The notes below the pieces were generated by a model. That model saw nothing but the letters and a program-made list of their open reading frames with translations, was not told the origin of the DNA and made no database searches. A stretch of 64,000 nucleotides of DNA, from NCBI RefSeq assembly GCF_905147365.1, contig NC_056410.1:7601501-7665500 (forward strand), in the 5' to 3' direction. Source of the DNA: Aricia agestis (lineage: Eukaryota > Arthropoda > Insecta > Lepidoptera > Lycaenidae). The translations under genes and the position numbers were made by a program. Each line of letters starts with the position of its first letter. Positions within the stretch are counted from its first letter, which is position 1. Below, in pieces: positions 22,681-33,127 of the stretch.

Positions 22681-22946
22681 GTTTTATGTAATTTAAATTG
22701 TTGACCGCTATGGTGATAATAATATCTATTAAGTGCTTTAGGTGCTAAAACATTTAGGTGCTAAAACATTAAGGTGATTTCATACGAATTCCTTTGAAAT
22801 TACAACAGCTATCTTTAGTATCCTTTTAGTCAAAATTGACAAACGACAAGGCGAGTTCATATCAATTAAAACTATCATATTGTCCTTTTCTGGGACCCTT
22901 ACTATCTATGAAGAATGAAGATACTAATAGAGATACCGTCGTCAAA

Positions 22947-23089
22947 GGCAGATATTACACGTATCAATATTATCACGATTCCGTGATAATATTGATGGTG
23001 TAATAGGTCGAACCGCAGTATCACAGTGCACTTGTGAATCGCGTGATACTAGAATCATGATATTATTGATGCGTGTAATACCTGCCAAA
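22947..23089. mobile_element. MITE with GGCAGATATTACACG termini
   Basis: GGCAGATATTACACGTATCA at left is mirrored by a diverged inverse (GGCAGGTATTACACGCATCA) at right. An inner hairpin, ATCAATATTATCACG, adds further symmetry. Confidence 0.65.
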
Positions 23090-23349
23090 GAGATATAAAT
23101 TATATTATTGTTATTTTATAAAATATATAAATAACTACCTCAAAAATAAAATCAGCAAAGGTCAAGGAATTTGAATAAACGGAAATGTGATAAAATTAAC
23201 ATGTTTTAGAATGGCCAGACTGACACAAAGATCAAAGGTGTAGATTTTATTACAATATGTTTTTTAGAATCAAGTATTTTTTAAATTGCTAACGTTACAC
23301 ATTTGGCGCCACTACCGTAACTGGCCCAAGTTTGATGTTAAAAGATTAA

Positions 23350-23816
23350 AATGCCTTGATAAATAACTTTACTAATTATACAAAAAAAAAACAATTAAAA
23401 AAACACTGTTACCGTTGGGTTTAAAATACCCCTAAAGTATTGGGCCAACGCATTGAGACAGCGCATTGGGCCTACGTGTAGAGGCCTACTTGGTCTTATG
23501 GGCTGAATTCATTTTGATTTATGATAAACTGTGCAGGTGATTAGTAATCAGGAGAAAGTAAGCGTGGACAGCGACTGATTAGTGCAAGTCCTTTAATTTC
23601 TCCAAATAATTAATCACCTGCAATAATCACCTGCACTTATCACTAGATAATCAAAGTGAATTCAGACCATAAGACCAAGTAGGCCACTACACGTGAGCCC
23701 AATGCGCTGCCTCAATGCGTTGGCTCAATACTTTAGGTGTATTTTAAACTCAACGACAACAGTGTTTTTTAGATTGATTTTTTTGTATAATTAGTAAACT
23801 TATTTATCAAGGCATT
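23350..23816. mobile_element. Large foldback around a GTGATAAGTGC-type MITE core
   Basis: The arms of about 160-180 bp begin AATGCCTTGATAAATAACTT at left and are mirrored to 23816. They include CAACGCATTGAGACAGCGCA and CCTACTTGGTCTTATGG. The core, 23508-23664, has its own inverted ends (GAATTC...AATCA) and matches the free MITE at 23862-24005. Confidence 0.75.
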
Positions 23817-23861
23817 ATTATCTGCACTAGCACTAATCAAAGTGAATCCAGGCCCTAAGGG

Positions 23862-24005
23862 CCTGTATTCACTGTGATAAGTGCGTTTAGCGATTAGGAA
23901 AAATTAAAGGACTTGCACTAATCAGTCGCTGTACAGTGTACACACTTACTTTCTACTTATTACTAATCACCTGCAATAATCACCAGCGCTTATCACTAAT
24001 CATAT
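23862..24005. mobile_element. GTGATAAGTGC-type MITE, free copy
   Basis: GTATTCACTGTGATAAGTGC at left mirrors GCGCTTATCACTAATCATAT at right. The interior AAATTAAAGGACTTGCACTA and TCAGTCGCTGT matches the core of the preceding foldback. Confidence 0.75.
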
Positions 24006-24012
24006 TGAATAC

Positions 24013-24065
24013 AGAGTATGGGATGTAAGTCCTAACTTATTGTTAGGACTTACATCCTATACTCT
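24013..24065. repeat. Hairpin, 16-bp perfect stem with extended arms
   Basis: GGATGTAAGTCCTAAC at 24021-24036 pairs with 24042-24057 around TTATT. The pairing continues outward as AGAGTAT/ATACTCT with one bulge. Confidence 0.8.
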
Positions 24066-24076
24066 ACACGTTGGTC

Positions 24077-24600
24077 CAATTTATTTATTTATTTATATCA
24101 GGCTACATAGGCCCATACAATATATTTTGCATTAATGACTAACATACATACAAACTATATACACTTATTAACTACACTTTATCACGAGTTATCGGTGACG
24201 TGACGGGCGCTTCATTCCGGAGTCTCCCCCGGAACCTTCGGTAGACCACATCAGTCGGCCAGAATTTCTCCGATTCAAAGGTCGGTACTCTCACCACAAA
24301 GGAACTGAAGTTGACCTTGTGGTGAGACTGCAGACGTTCGACCCTCAAGTGGAGGGATGTCTTCTTACTGGTGTAGTTCACGACGTCTTCAACCTCCATG
24401 GACCAGTGCAGGCGAGATACGTACAGGGGCGTCGCGGGGACCTCGCTCCGCAGACGCAGCTCAGGTACATAGGGCGCGGTGCCACGATGGTTGTGGGCGG
24501 CGGGCTTCTTCTTCTGGCTCACTGCATTGGCCCAGTGTTGGCCCAAAATCTACATCGGGCAGTAGACTTTGAGGTGGTCTGGCAGTGGGAGACGAGATAA
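24077..24600 (-). pseudogene. LINE ORF1-like fragment
   Basis: A 124-codon minus frame (24546-24172) reads YVSRLHWSMEVEDVVNYTSK, then LRVERLQSHHKVNFSSFVVR and FWPTDVVYRRFRGRL. This resembles an RNA-binding-like domain that I associate with ORF1 proteins of lepidopteran non-LTR elements. The plus-strand left border is an ATTTATTTATTT simple tract, expected of a retroposed 3' tail. There are no flanking exons. Family assignment is from memory of similar proteins and moderate at best. Confidence 0.5.
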
Positions 24601-24747
24601 AGGGCTAGCTGTCACTGGCTCTTGGGCCATTATAATAAGAGTTTCAAACTTTCTATTTTTGTCGGATACACACTATACGTACCTACGGTGGGTAAATGGG
24701 TGTTAAAAGTAGTGTTCAAAATATTTTTGTGAGTGCAAAATATGCTA

Positions 24748-24890
24748 TTTGCTACTAATATTATAAAGGCGAAAGTTTGTGAGGATGTATGGGTGTTTGT
24801 TACTCTTTCACGCAAAAACTACTAAACGGATTTTAATGAAACTTTACAATAATATAGCTTATACATCAGAATAACACATAGGTTACAATT
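24748..24890 (+). mobile_element. Helitron 5' part
   Basis: ACTAATATTATAAAGGCGAA and CTCTTTCACGCAAAAACTAC, then AACGGATTTTAATGAAACTTT, look like the leading end of lepidopteran Helitrons of the ATACTAATATTATAAA class. The 3' end is not seen. Confidence 0.5.
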
Positions 24891-24970
24891 TTAACCGACT
24901 TTCAATATAGAGGATGTGTTATGTTCGTTTTTTTATGTTAAACGATTACTCCGCCTTTTGTGAACCGATT

Positions 24971-25012
24971 TATAGGGTTCCGTTTTTACTCTTTGGGTAC
25001 GGAACCCTAAAA
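24971..25012. repeat. Minimal GGGTTCCGT/ACGGAACCCT unit
   Basis: AGGGTTCCGTTTTTACTC then GGTACGGAACCCTAAAAA: the two ends of the dispersed repeat lie back to back with no body. Confidence 0.6.
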
Positions 25013-25016
25013 AATG

Positions 25017-25740
25017 AAGGTTCCCAATTTCGCTGATAACCCTGCTCTATGAAGTGCAGGGTTTTCAAACCTTTAATTTTAACATTTTTTAACGCCATAT
25101 TATACCTACTAAAATTTTTAGACGAAACCATATTGTGTAATTGTGGTCTAAATAATAAGTCATAATTATTATTCGAACATCAAATTTTATTTCGAACATA
25201 ATATAATATTGTGGTAACAATAACACTAAATATGCTTCAAAATAAATATAATAATATTTTGTTTAGAATTATAAAAATATTATCAGTAGTAATATCAATG
25301 CGATTTTTTGGAATATAATTTGCATGCATAATATTTGTCTCATTTATAAGGTATTTTGGGCTACAACTTTGTGATAATGTTTAGTAGTGGCAAAAATTGG
25401 TTTGTGATGAGGACGTATCAAACGTTGATCGTGTGGTTAGTATCAAATAATTTTATTTGAAACAAGCAAGTGAAGTTTGTGTGTGGACTGTGTGCGTTTT
25501 GCTCTTTACAGTTTTCACTAAACTGCTCCACAGGTTAATTTTTTTGCAAATTAGCTATTGAACATTCTAAATGTAAAAGTTTAACCCATCAATCCCCAAG
25601 CGGCACCCGGCTGTCGGATAACAATTGAAAATCTTTTGTGTCTGCGATTCCCACGATCGAGGTACAAGCACAGCGAAAAGAACCTTGTTTATTACCTATA
25701 TTTGTATAATTCTTTACTTTTGAGTGATAAAAAAACTATT
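25017..25740. other. AT-rich interval, nothing identified
   Basis: No termini or coding signal found. Confidence 0.4.
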
Positions 25741-25828
25741 TTACTAGTTTTTATGGTTCCTTAGTCAACAAGGAATCCTTATAGTTTTGGTCTGTCCGTC
25801 TGTCTGTACGCGGTTTTGCTCACAGACT

Positions 25829-26287
25829 ATAAGGTGGGATTTCACCAGACACACTTAAAATACTTCATTTTATAAAACTAAGTTTTCATTGAACGCGTTC
25901 ACACCCAAAGAATTCCATTTAAACAGAAGTCTTTGTTCACACCATGTTTACACGATGACGTAAATCTCGTTCTGTTTCAAATGGATTTCACAAACTTCTT
26001 TTGATTGCGATTAATAAATCTAAGTTTACGTGACATCACGCGATTATTTTACATGTTTTCATCATTTTGAAGCCTTGTCACGTTAAATTAACAACAAAAT
26101 AGCAATAGCAAACAACAAAACTTTGGGCGTTCAGAAGATAAAACTCGGATTTGCTGTTAACGGGTTCAGTTTTTGTTGATGAATTAATGCAATTCGATGT
26201 TATATAATATAATCGCGTGTATACGTTTTGAATCGGTTCAGTGTGTATTGAACGCGTTTCATTTCTTTGGTGAAATCGCCCCTTAGA
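25829..26287. mobile_element. MITE upstream of the GH1 gene
   Basis: AAGGTGGGATTTCACCAG at left mirrors TGGTGAAATCGCCCCTT at right. ATTGAACGCGTTC occurs near both ends. It is about 460 bp with no ORF and ends roughly 290 bp before the GH1 start codon, so it may contribute to the promoter region. A relic of the GGGTTCCGT repeat with a GTCTGTCCGTCTGTCTGT tract precedes it at 25745-25835. Confidence 0.65.
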
Positions 26288-26578
26288 CCTACAAAGCTGT
26301 AATTTGGCATGAATTCACATATTAATAAGGGCGACAAAATGGTATATAAAATATTAAAAAATATTTTTTTTTATGGTGGAGGTACCATAAAAAATAAACA
26401 TATAATATACCCTACACATCAAGAGGGGATGATTTTCCACCACCCCACCGTGTGCGGTATCACTGGATAGGTTTTTAAAAATATTACGAGTATTCACAGA
26501 TCATTTTCCGCTTAGGGATCCATATTTTGTGAAATATGAAGTTTTAAAGTGGAAAAAATTGTTGAGTCCAGTGTCCCC

Positions 26579-26741
26579 ATGTTGCATTGTTGCATTGTGA
26601 TTTTTTTTTTCATTGTTAGTTCTTGTTACAGTGTACTGATTGGTCAGATAGCATGTGATCAGGACAGACGAATTCCACGAGACTTTATGCTGGGTTCGGG
26701 GCTATCGTCATATCAGTATGAAGGTGCTTGGAACGAAGACG
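26579..26741 (+). CDS. GH1 exon 1: signal peptide and QYEGAW motif
   Basis: It encodes residues 1-54 and the first base of Gly55. The signal peptide is followed by RRIPRDFMLGSGLSSYQYEG. The donor is G|GTAAGA. A TATATAAA at about 26342 lies 235 bases upstream, but I cannot link it to transcription start. Confidence 0.9.
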
Positions 26742-29700
26742 GTAAGAAACAAAGTTACAATATAATTATTATAATTTACTAGCGAGCTTTGTGAGGATTC
26801 GTGTCGTTTTTCTGCGTTCGTAAATAATCTTTAAGGCACTTTTCTAATAAATAATATTCTACTATAACCTAAACCTTGAATGACTGATGATAACACAACT
26901 ACATAATACTATAATTGAATAGTTTAGGCGATAATCATAAAAGTTTATTGTGCGGGGACCGTACATTTTCCGGGACAAAATTAGTATTCCTTGTCCTTTC
27001 CTGAGAATCAAAGTATCTCCATACCAAATTCCATCAAAATAGATTGAATAGTTTACGCGCAAATCATAAAAGTAAAATGTGCAGTAACCGTCCATTTTTC
27101 CGGGACAAAATGTACCCTATGATCTTTTTCGGGACTCAAAGTATCTTTATCTTACTTAAAGTATCAAGAGACGACCGGTGCCGAAGATCGCTGCATATAA
27201 ATCAAACGACACTCGAGATCTGTAAAGATAAGAGAGATAAAAGCTCATAGCAAGAAAAGGAGTGGAGATAGATACAAAGTGTAAAGAAAAAATTTGTAGG
27301 AAATTTTTTGAGCTTTCATTGCGTACTGCACTTTTTTTCTCTACAACGCACCGTTTTAGCGATATGATCAAAAAACTAAAAATAACGAAACTTGACCCCT
27401 CCCCCCACCCTAGGCGATATCGTAATAATATATAGCCTATGTGTTGACCCGACCTCTAAGTAATATCCGTGCAAAATTTGAAGTAAATCCATCCAGTACT
27501 TTCTGAGTTTATCCCGGACATACATACAGACAAACTATATTTTTGGCTTCTATATCGATTGTACATCACGTCGCAAGTATTATTTTTCAAAAATTTTCAA
27601 TGTACAGAATTGACTTTCCTACGATTTTATTATATGTATAGATGTTCAAAAAACCTGTATACTTACATATTATACACTGATTACACTCAAAAAAATTATT
27701 AAACGCCATAATTTATTGACTCCCAGGAATACTAACAACGCGTCGCTGTTTATTTTTAAAAGACGCCATCTAGTGGATGCACAGAAATACTATCAACGCT
27801 CTCTGCCCCTACCATGCAGCTACTAATAAAAAGTGTCGTTACAACTTTTTCGGTTTAGCGCCCTTTCGCAACGCGCGATAAGGAACTTCGTTCCAAAAAT
27901 TGTTTAATTTCTCAATAGATTTGAATGATTCAGAACGTCGTTGCTACTGGTGCCTAGTACCGGTTTGGGAACTATCCCGGCGAAAAGAACCGGCGTAAGA
28001 AACTTGCACGGTGCCACTTTTTACCAAAAAAGTGGAAAAAATATTCTTTTTAAAATAAAATTTAGTTCTCTGTAAGTTCCCTGTAGGATAATATTATAGT
28101 AATGAACAGGACGTAAGTGTTTGAGCTTGAAGGCACTATCTGGTATTTTACGTCCTGCCCGTGGAAATTTTTTCATCTTACAAAACAATATACTAATTCA
28201 TTTCTATTTCATTCCAGGCCGGGGACCATCTTTCTGGGATGCTGAGCTTCACAATCCAAAACCAAAAGACTTCGTCATCGATAACAGTAACGCAGATTTG
28301 GCTGCAGATGGCTACCATCTTTATAAGGAAGATATCCAGCTAGTGAAGGACATGGGCTTGGACTCCCTAAGGTTTTCATTCTCATGGCCGCGAATCTTAC
28401 CGACCGGATACGCAAATAAAATCAATCAAGCTGGCATCGATTACTACAATGATTTTATCGATGAACTGCTTAAATATAATATAACACCGATCGCAACGAT
28501 GTACCAAATGGACATGCCTGCCAAGTTACTAGAATACGGCTCTTGGACAAATCCCGCTGTGGTTGATTTCTTTTTGGATTACGTGAAGATACTATACGAT
28601 AATTTCGGTGATAGAGTCAAGCTGTGGATCACCATCAATGAGCCATTCATCTACTGCTACTACTCATACAGTAACATTGGGTTTCCACCCTTCCTTGACT
28701 TATCCGGAGTAGGTGATTACATCTGCATGAAAAACATGCTGATCGCCAATGCTCGTGCGTACCGTTTATATCATAAGCATTACAGAAAACAACAGGGTGG
28801 ACAAGTAGGACTCATTTTACTTAACAACTGGCATGAGCCTTTGACCAATTCAACGGATGATGTGGAAGCGGCTGATGATTCCAATAAATTTATGGTAAGT
28901 ACAGTTCCAGAATAAATGCTCATGGTTTCATTTTTTTATATTTTTATTGTCATATTTTAGTGGCAATAATTTAAAGCATTTAACGTTATTTATATCAGCT
29001 AATCTCTTTTTCTTAAATTACAGAATGAAATGTTTTTGCACGCAATATTCTCAGAAGTTGGAGGTTATCCGAAAATTGTAAAACAAAAGATAGATGCCAA
29101 AAGTGCGGAACAAGGGTTTCCTAGATCTCGTCTCCCGCCCTTATCGGAAAGTGAGATTAAAATGATAAAAGGCACAGCAGACTTCGTGGGCTTGAACTCG
29201 TACTTCACTAGCTATGTGTACAGAAACAGGTCGGTTGACGATCTACATCATGTGCCATCCATGCTTAATGATGTTTACATCGGGTTTGATGTAGATCCAG
29301 CGGCATTGGATGCGTCGTATCGGTTTAAGGTATTGTATTGTTATAAAATAATGATGGACGTAAGTGCTGTTTTCCATTGCCTCAGCAGAGCTAGATTGCT
29401 GCATTAATGTTAGCAGTTCAGTGTCCAGTTATTGCAGGCTACCATTTTTAACACAGAATTTCATTAACCCGCATGTGCTGGTTGATGAAATTCTGTGTGC
29501 TGGTTGATGAAAGCATACTCGATATAAATCGTGGGTTCGCGCCAGTAACTACGCGCCAGCTGCACGCGCTACTTTTGTATTAAATCGCGCCAGTCCACAC
29601 GGCGCGTTGCGTCAGTGCTGCGTCGACGCAGCGCTGCCGTATGACGCATAGCTGCGTCATCGCAGCGTCATTACGAAGCAGTAACGTTAACACCCCTTCC

Positions 29701-30908
29701 AGATTCGTCTCGGGGGCTGCGCAACGCACACGTGACGGACAACGTGTGCGTTGCGACGACCCAGCAGGAAATAAGGAATATTGTTGATTTATGCTTATAT
29801 TTGCCAGTGCCACATTTTAGACGGCAACTGTGCATCTACAGAAATATTTGATCGAAAAAAACAACGCAACGGCAGCGCTGCGTCGGAGCAACGCTGACGC
29901 AACGCACCGTGTGGATTGGCTCGCCTTAAAACCCTTTTTTTTTTTTTTTTTGCGAACATTTTATTTAAAATCATTTTTTTTATTTACAATTTTATTGTAT
30001 TAATTGTATTGTTTATATCAATTAATATTTTATCCTTGTCGTACCAAATTAATCTCTCTACATTTTCAGTCAGTTCCGGATAGCGCATATAAGCTTCTCA
30101 TGAACATTAAGGAGTCGTACAACAATCCCCCTATATACATAACTGAGAACGGGTACACGACTCAAGGAGGACTGGATGATGACGATAGAGTAGAATATAT
30201 TAATGACTTCCTCAACGCAGTGCTAGATGCCAGAGAAGGTGGCTGTGATGTTCGGGGGTACAATGTTTGGAGCTTCATAGATCTGTTCGAGTGGAAATAT
30301 GGATATGTGTAAGTTGTTAGTTCCTTTGTAGCTAGAAAAAGTAATTTTTTGTCAATAGCTTTGTCTCTTTTACGCTGGCTAAAACTGGGGCTAAAGGGTG
30401 ACCCTGCATTACAATGAGCCGTAAGCCTCGTGCTAGCTTTATATCACAGATTACTTTATTATATACTGAAACTCTATAAAGTATACGAAATTTGAAATAT
30501 AAGGCATCGCAAATGGCATATTACTTAGCGATACCTTAAATCTTATAAAATATATATTTAGCAAATCCCATTTATTTTTGATTTAGAATTTTGACAGTAA
30601 CATGAACAAAAATAATCTTAGGTTCTGCTTACTGAATTTAACATAACTTTAATTTTACAACAGGCACAATGTCCGTGTTTTTATTTTTTTAGACGAATTA
30701 ATAGAAATATAATCTCTATGATAGTTGAAAGTGATGTGTTTATATAAAAAAAACACAATTTTAATCAATTTTCAGGAATAAGTATGGGCTATATGAAGTC
30801 GATTTCTCGAGTCCAAACCGAACGCGGACTGCAAGAAAATCAGCTCACTACTACAAAAACATAGCGACCACTAGGACCATATCTAAGAAAGTAAAAGAAA
30901 TAAAGTGA
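26579..30908 (+). CDS. Glycoside hydrolase family 1 gene (beta-glucosidase / myrosinase-like), five exons
   Basis: The exons are 26579-26741, 28218-28894, 29024-29329, 30070-30308 and 30776-30908. All introns are GT-AG and the phases join to 505 codons plus TGA, the usual length of insect GH1 enzymes. A hydrophobic signal peptide (MLHCCIVIFFFIVSSCYS) implies secretion, probably to gut lumen or vacuole-like space. Conserved family motifs are SSYQYEGAWNEDG (Gln46), the acid/base ITINEP (Glu196), FVGLNSY (Tyr340), the nucleophile YITENG (Glu408) and DLFEW (Glu456, Trp457). Residues 150-155 are YQMDMP where GH1 enzymes normally have YHWDLP, so a glycone-binding His and adjacent Trp are replaced. 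The family hydrolyses beta-glucosides, and in Lepidoptera many members are annotated as myrosinase-like or lactase-phlorizin hydrolase-like. Substrate is not inferable here. I chose the ATG at 26579 because it starts the signal peptide. An in-frame GTG at 26549 is not a eukaryotic start. Confidence 0.93.
26779..27642 (-). mobile_element. Helitron in GH1 intron 1
   Basis: The plus-strand left end CTAGCGAGC and right end ATGTATAGA before T fit a minus-strand Helitron (TC start, CTAG end). The interior repeats a unit of about 132 bp (ACGCGCAAATCATAAAAGTA, GGGACAAAATTAGTATTCC, CAAAGTATCTCCATACCAA) that also occurs three times inside the nested Helitron at 42967-44162. Confidence 0.7.
27945..28060 (-). 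repeat. LINE 3' fragment in GH1 intron 1
   Basis: TACCGGTTTGGGAACTATCC, GGCGAAAAGAACCGGCGTAAG and the GTGCCACTTTTTACCAAAAA block are the inverse of 16640-16730. Confidence 0.6.
28218..28894 (+). CDS. GH1 exon 2: acid/base NEP motif
   Basis: It encodes residues 55-280. The acceptor is TTTCATTCCAG. It holds RGPSFWD, LRFSFSWPRILPTG, the unusual YQMDMP and LWITINEPF with Glu196. The donor GTAAGT is in phase 0. Confidence 0.92.
29024..29329 (+). CDS. GH1 exon 3
   Basis: It encodes residues 281-382, after an AAATTACAG acceptor. It contains AIFSEVGGYPKIV and FVGLNSYFTSYVYRN, whose Tyr340 corresponds to the Tyr that orients the nucleophile. The exon end FK before SVPDSAY lacks the Trp-rich sequence common in relatives at this join. 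Confidence 0.9.
29446..29501. repeat. Hairpin in GH1 intron 3
   Basis: ACAGAATTTCATTAAC is mirrored by GGTTGATGAAATTCTGT around CATGTGCT, with one mismatch. Confidence 0.6.
29586..29930. mobile_element. GC-rich MITE in GH1 intron 3
   Basis: GCGCCAGTCCACACGGCGCG at left and GCACCGTGTGGATTGGCTCG at right are diverged inverses. The arms carry GCAGCGCTGCCGT and its inverse. The density of TGCGTC/GACGCA motifs contrasts with the AT-rich intron around it. Confidence 0.75.
30070..30308 (+). CDS. GH1 exon 4: nucleophile TENG motif
   Basis: It encodes residues 383-461 and two bases of Val462. PIYITENGYTTQGG carries the nucleophile Glu408. NVWSFIDLFEWKYGY carries Glu456 and Trp457 of the glycone pocket. 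The donor is GTAAGT at 30309. Confidence 0.92.
30776..30908 (+). CDS. GH1 exon 5: C-terminus and polyadenylation signals
   Basis: After TTTTCAG it encodes NKYGLYEVDFSSPNRTRTAR and ends KKVKEIK. Two overlapping AATAAA signals (30908-30913 and 30912-30917) begin within the TGA stop codon, implying a very short 3' UTR. Confidence 0.9.
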
Positions 30909-31024
30909 ATAAATAAAATATTATATTTAAATAACAACTTACTTTGATTATTTTTCCGACCCAAATATCGACCAATAGAATTGCACCATTCGACGTCACG
31001 TGGTACAACCTACATGGTATTATA

Positions 31025-31243
31025 CTGATAATTTTTTGAAAATTTTCTCTGGTAGTTGCTATATATAAAAAACAAATTCTAATTCTATTGGCCGACATTT
31101 GGGACGGAAATGCCAGATAATTTTGAAGCTCGTGTGGTATTCGGGGGATTATTTTTCCGTCCCAAATGTCGGCCAATAGAATTAGAATTTGTTTTTTATA
31201 TATATCAACTACTTACCAGAGAAAATTTTCAAAAAATTATCAG
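31025..31243. repeat. Foldback element just downstream of GH1
   Basis: Arms of about 80 bp start CTGATAATTTTTTGAAAATT and include TTCTATTGGCCGACATTTGG. They are mirrored at right around a 45-bp loop. A third, partial copy of the inner end (CCGACCCAAATATCGACCAA) lies at 30956-30985, so the 97-codon minus frame here is repeat sequence. Confidence 0.75.
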
Positions 31244-31333
31244 CTCTTGTGGTATTATAAGTGATTATTTATTTACCAATCTTATTAACGACAACAGGTA
31301 AAAATGTTTAACCTATAAGGTTTTTTTTTATTA

Positions 31334-31658
31334 TATTTCACACCTGGCAAACGTTTCTTTGCCATATAAAGTATTTCGCCCGTATTATTTTATTGAAGTG
31401 ACTAAATAAGTATGTCACCATTGCAACGTCCATCGCTATCCCGTCGCATAAACAAATGGTCGCCGTCAGTCTCGAGTTGCAATAATTTACTATTATTTAT
31501 TCAACAAATGCACTTATCAATATTATAATAAGTACCTAGTAGCCGATTCTCAGACCCTCTGAATATGCATATAAAATTTGGTTAAAATCAGTTAAGCCGT
31601 TTCGGAGGAGTACGCGCCCTAACATTGTGATTTGTGACACGAGAATTTTATATATAAC
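31334..31658 (-). mobile_element. Helitron HelA, copy 3
   Basis: On the minus strand it runs from the TATATAAAATTCTCGTGTCAC start to the GGCAAAGAAACGTTTGCC hairpin. The CTAG end has decayed. Length and order match copies 1 and 5. Confidence 0.8.
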
Positions 31659-31981
31659 ATATGAGTTCATTACAATTTACAGCCCTAGTAGACAAGTGGC
31701 AAGTGATTATCGTAAACGCTAACAAAATGTATGCGATTTGACATAAGTCATCGCTTCGCTAGCGAATTCTAATGTCAAATCCTTTCGTTTTCCGTCTTCA
31801 ATTTCCTAATGAGGAGTTTTCATTTGGAATCCGATTCATATACGGAAAACGAATTCGGAAATCGAATTCGGAAAACATGTGTATGCGGCCAGCCTTGTAC
31901 AATATAATGTGAAGGAATTATTAGTGTCTGTAAGTACTCTGTATACAGCTGCTATGTAGTCGTCTTGTAACGTTATCGAAT

Positions 31982-32212
31982 ATTAGTTATGTCCACACTG
32001 TGCACTTTCATCTTCAATTTTCGTCATCAACTGTCATATTGGCGCATTCAATAATTGAATGCGTCAAGGAACGCAACGCCAATATTGTCGTTTTTGAAGT
32101 TTTGAATACGGTCAGAGGGCATGCGTCGCGGGCATGCCTCACGTTCGCTGTTGACTGCGCTATAACGCATGCCCTTGACGAACAGAAGAAGGCACAATGT
32201 GGACAAAGCTAA
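31982..32212 (+). mobile_element. MITE, GCATGCCC family, copy 1
   Basis: ATTAGTTATGTCCACAC at left mirrors GTGGACAAAGCTAAT at right with few mismatches. The body holds AATAATTGAATGCG, GAGGGCATGCGTCGCGGGC and TATAACGCATGCCCTTGACG. Copies lie at 49390 (inverted) and 49612. Confidence 0.75.
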
Positions 32213-32760
32213 TGTCAAATAATATGTTGAAACTGTTATTATATACAAATACTTTTTAATAACGCAAACACTAATCACTTCACTAGTAACTCATGCTCAC
32301 TTTTTAAATCCTACAAAATTCGAGAGTCGAGACATATTTTGAAAACTCGCCGACTTTTCAGTTTAATTGTCGCCCAGTTTGAAACAGTATCGGCTAAATT
32401 GTCGCAACGGGCATTGGCATTTGGCATGTCAGTTTGGAAGCTCATTTAAAATTTACTGCAAAGTATTGAAACGCTCGGGTTCCGCCTGCGACTGTATTGC
32501 GCATGTCTAGGTTACTAGTGATGTGGAAACATTTTGTCGATAAAATATTTTTTTGTTTGAGACATGATTTTTTTCTCATTATGGCACTACAGCTGTATAA
32601 CCATGGCTAGGTTTGAGAAATGTGTTTACTGTTTATATTGTGTTGCTTGTGCAACGCTTGCAGTGAATATTTAATATTGTAAATAATTTATCCATAGCGA
32701 AATGTTATATCCTTTATTAAAAAGCTAGGAATTTCAGTTAAAATAGCTATTTATAACCTT
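32213..32760. other. AT-rich interval, nothing identified
   Basis: No gene or terminal repeats recognised. Confidence 0.4.
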
Positions 32761-33127
32761 TTAGATGTTCTGCGCGGCTTCGCCGGAAATTCACGGAAAC
32801 CGTATATTTTTCCGCAAAAAATAGCCTATGTCCCTTAACGTGGTCTATTCTTCATGTGTGCCATGTAACATAAAAATTGCTTCAGTAGTTCTTAAGATAA
32901 TAAGCAACTTCAAATAATATCCCCGTTTTTTCATCATTTTCCTCTATTTCTTCGCTCCTATTAGTCTTAGCGTGATAAAATATAGCCTATAGCCTTCCTC
33001 GATAAATGGGATATCGCCTGTCTAACACTGAAATAAGTATTGAAATCGGATCAGTTATAGTTCCTGAGATTAGTGTGTTCAAACAAACAAAGAAAATATT
33101 CCGCTTTATGATATTAAATAGTATAGA
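32761..33127 (-). mobile_element. Helitron HelB
   Basis: On the minus strand it starts TCTATACTATTTAATATC and ends GGCGAAGCCGCGCAGAACAT then CTAA. The hairpin GCGG...CCGC type precedes the end. It contains one copy of the CTATTAGTCTTAGCGTGATA unit that is tandemly repeated in the nested copy at 42967-44162. Confidence 0.7.

Noticed and set aside
24319..24600. Plus-strand frames of 71-93 codons
   Set aside because: They are shadows of the minus-strand LINE ORF1-like fragment.
26549..26578. Upstream extension of the GH1 first exon from a GTG codon
   Set aside because: GTG is not a normal eukaryotic start. The ATG at 26579 begins a good signal peptide.
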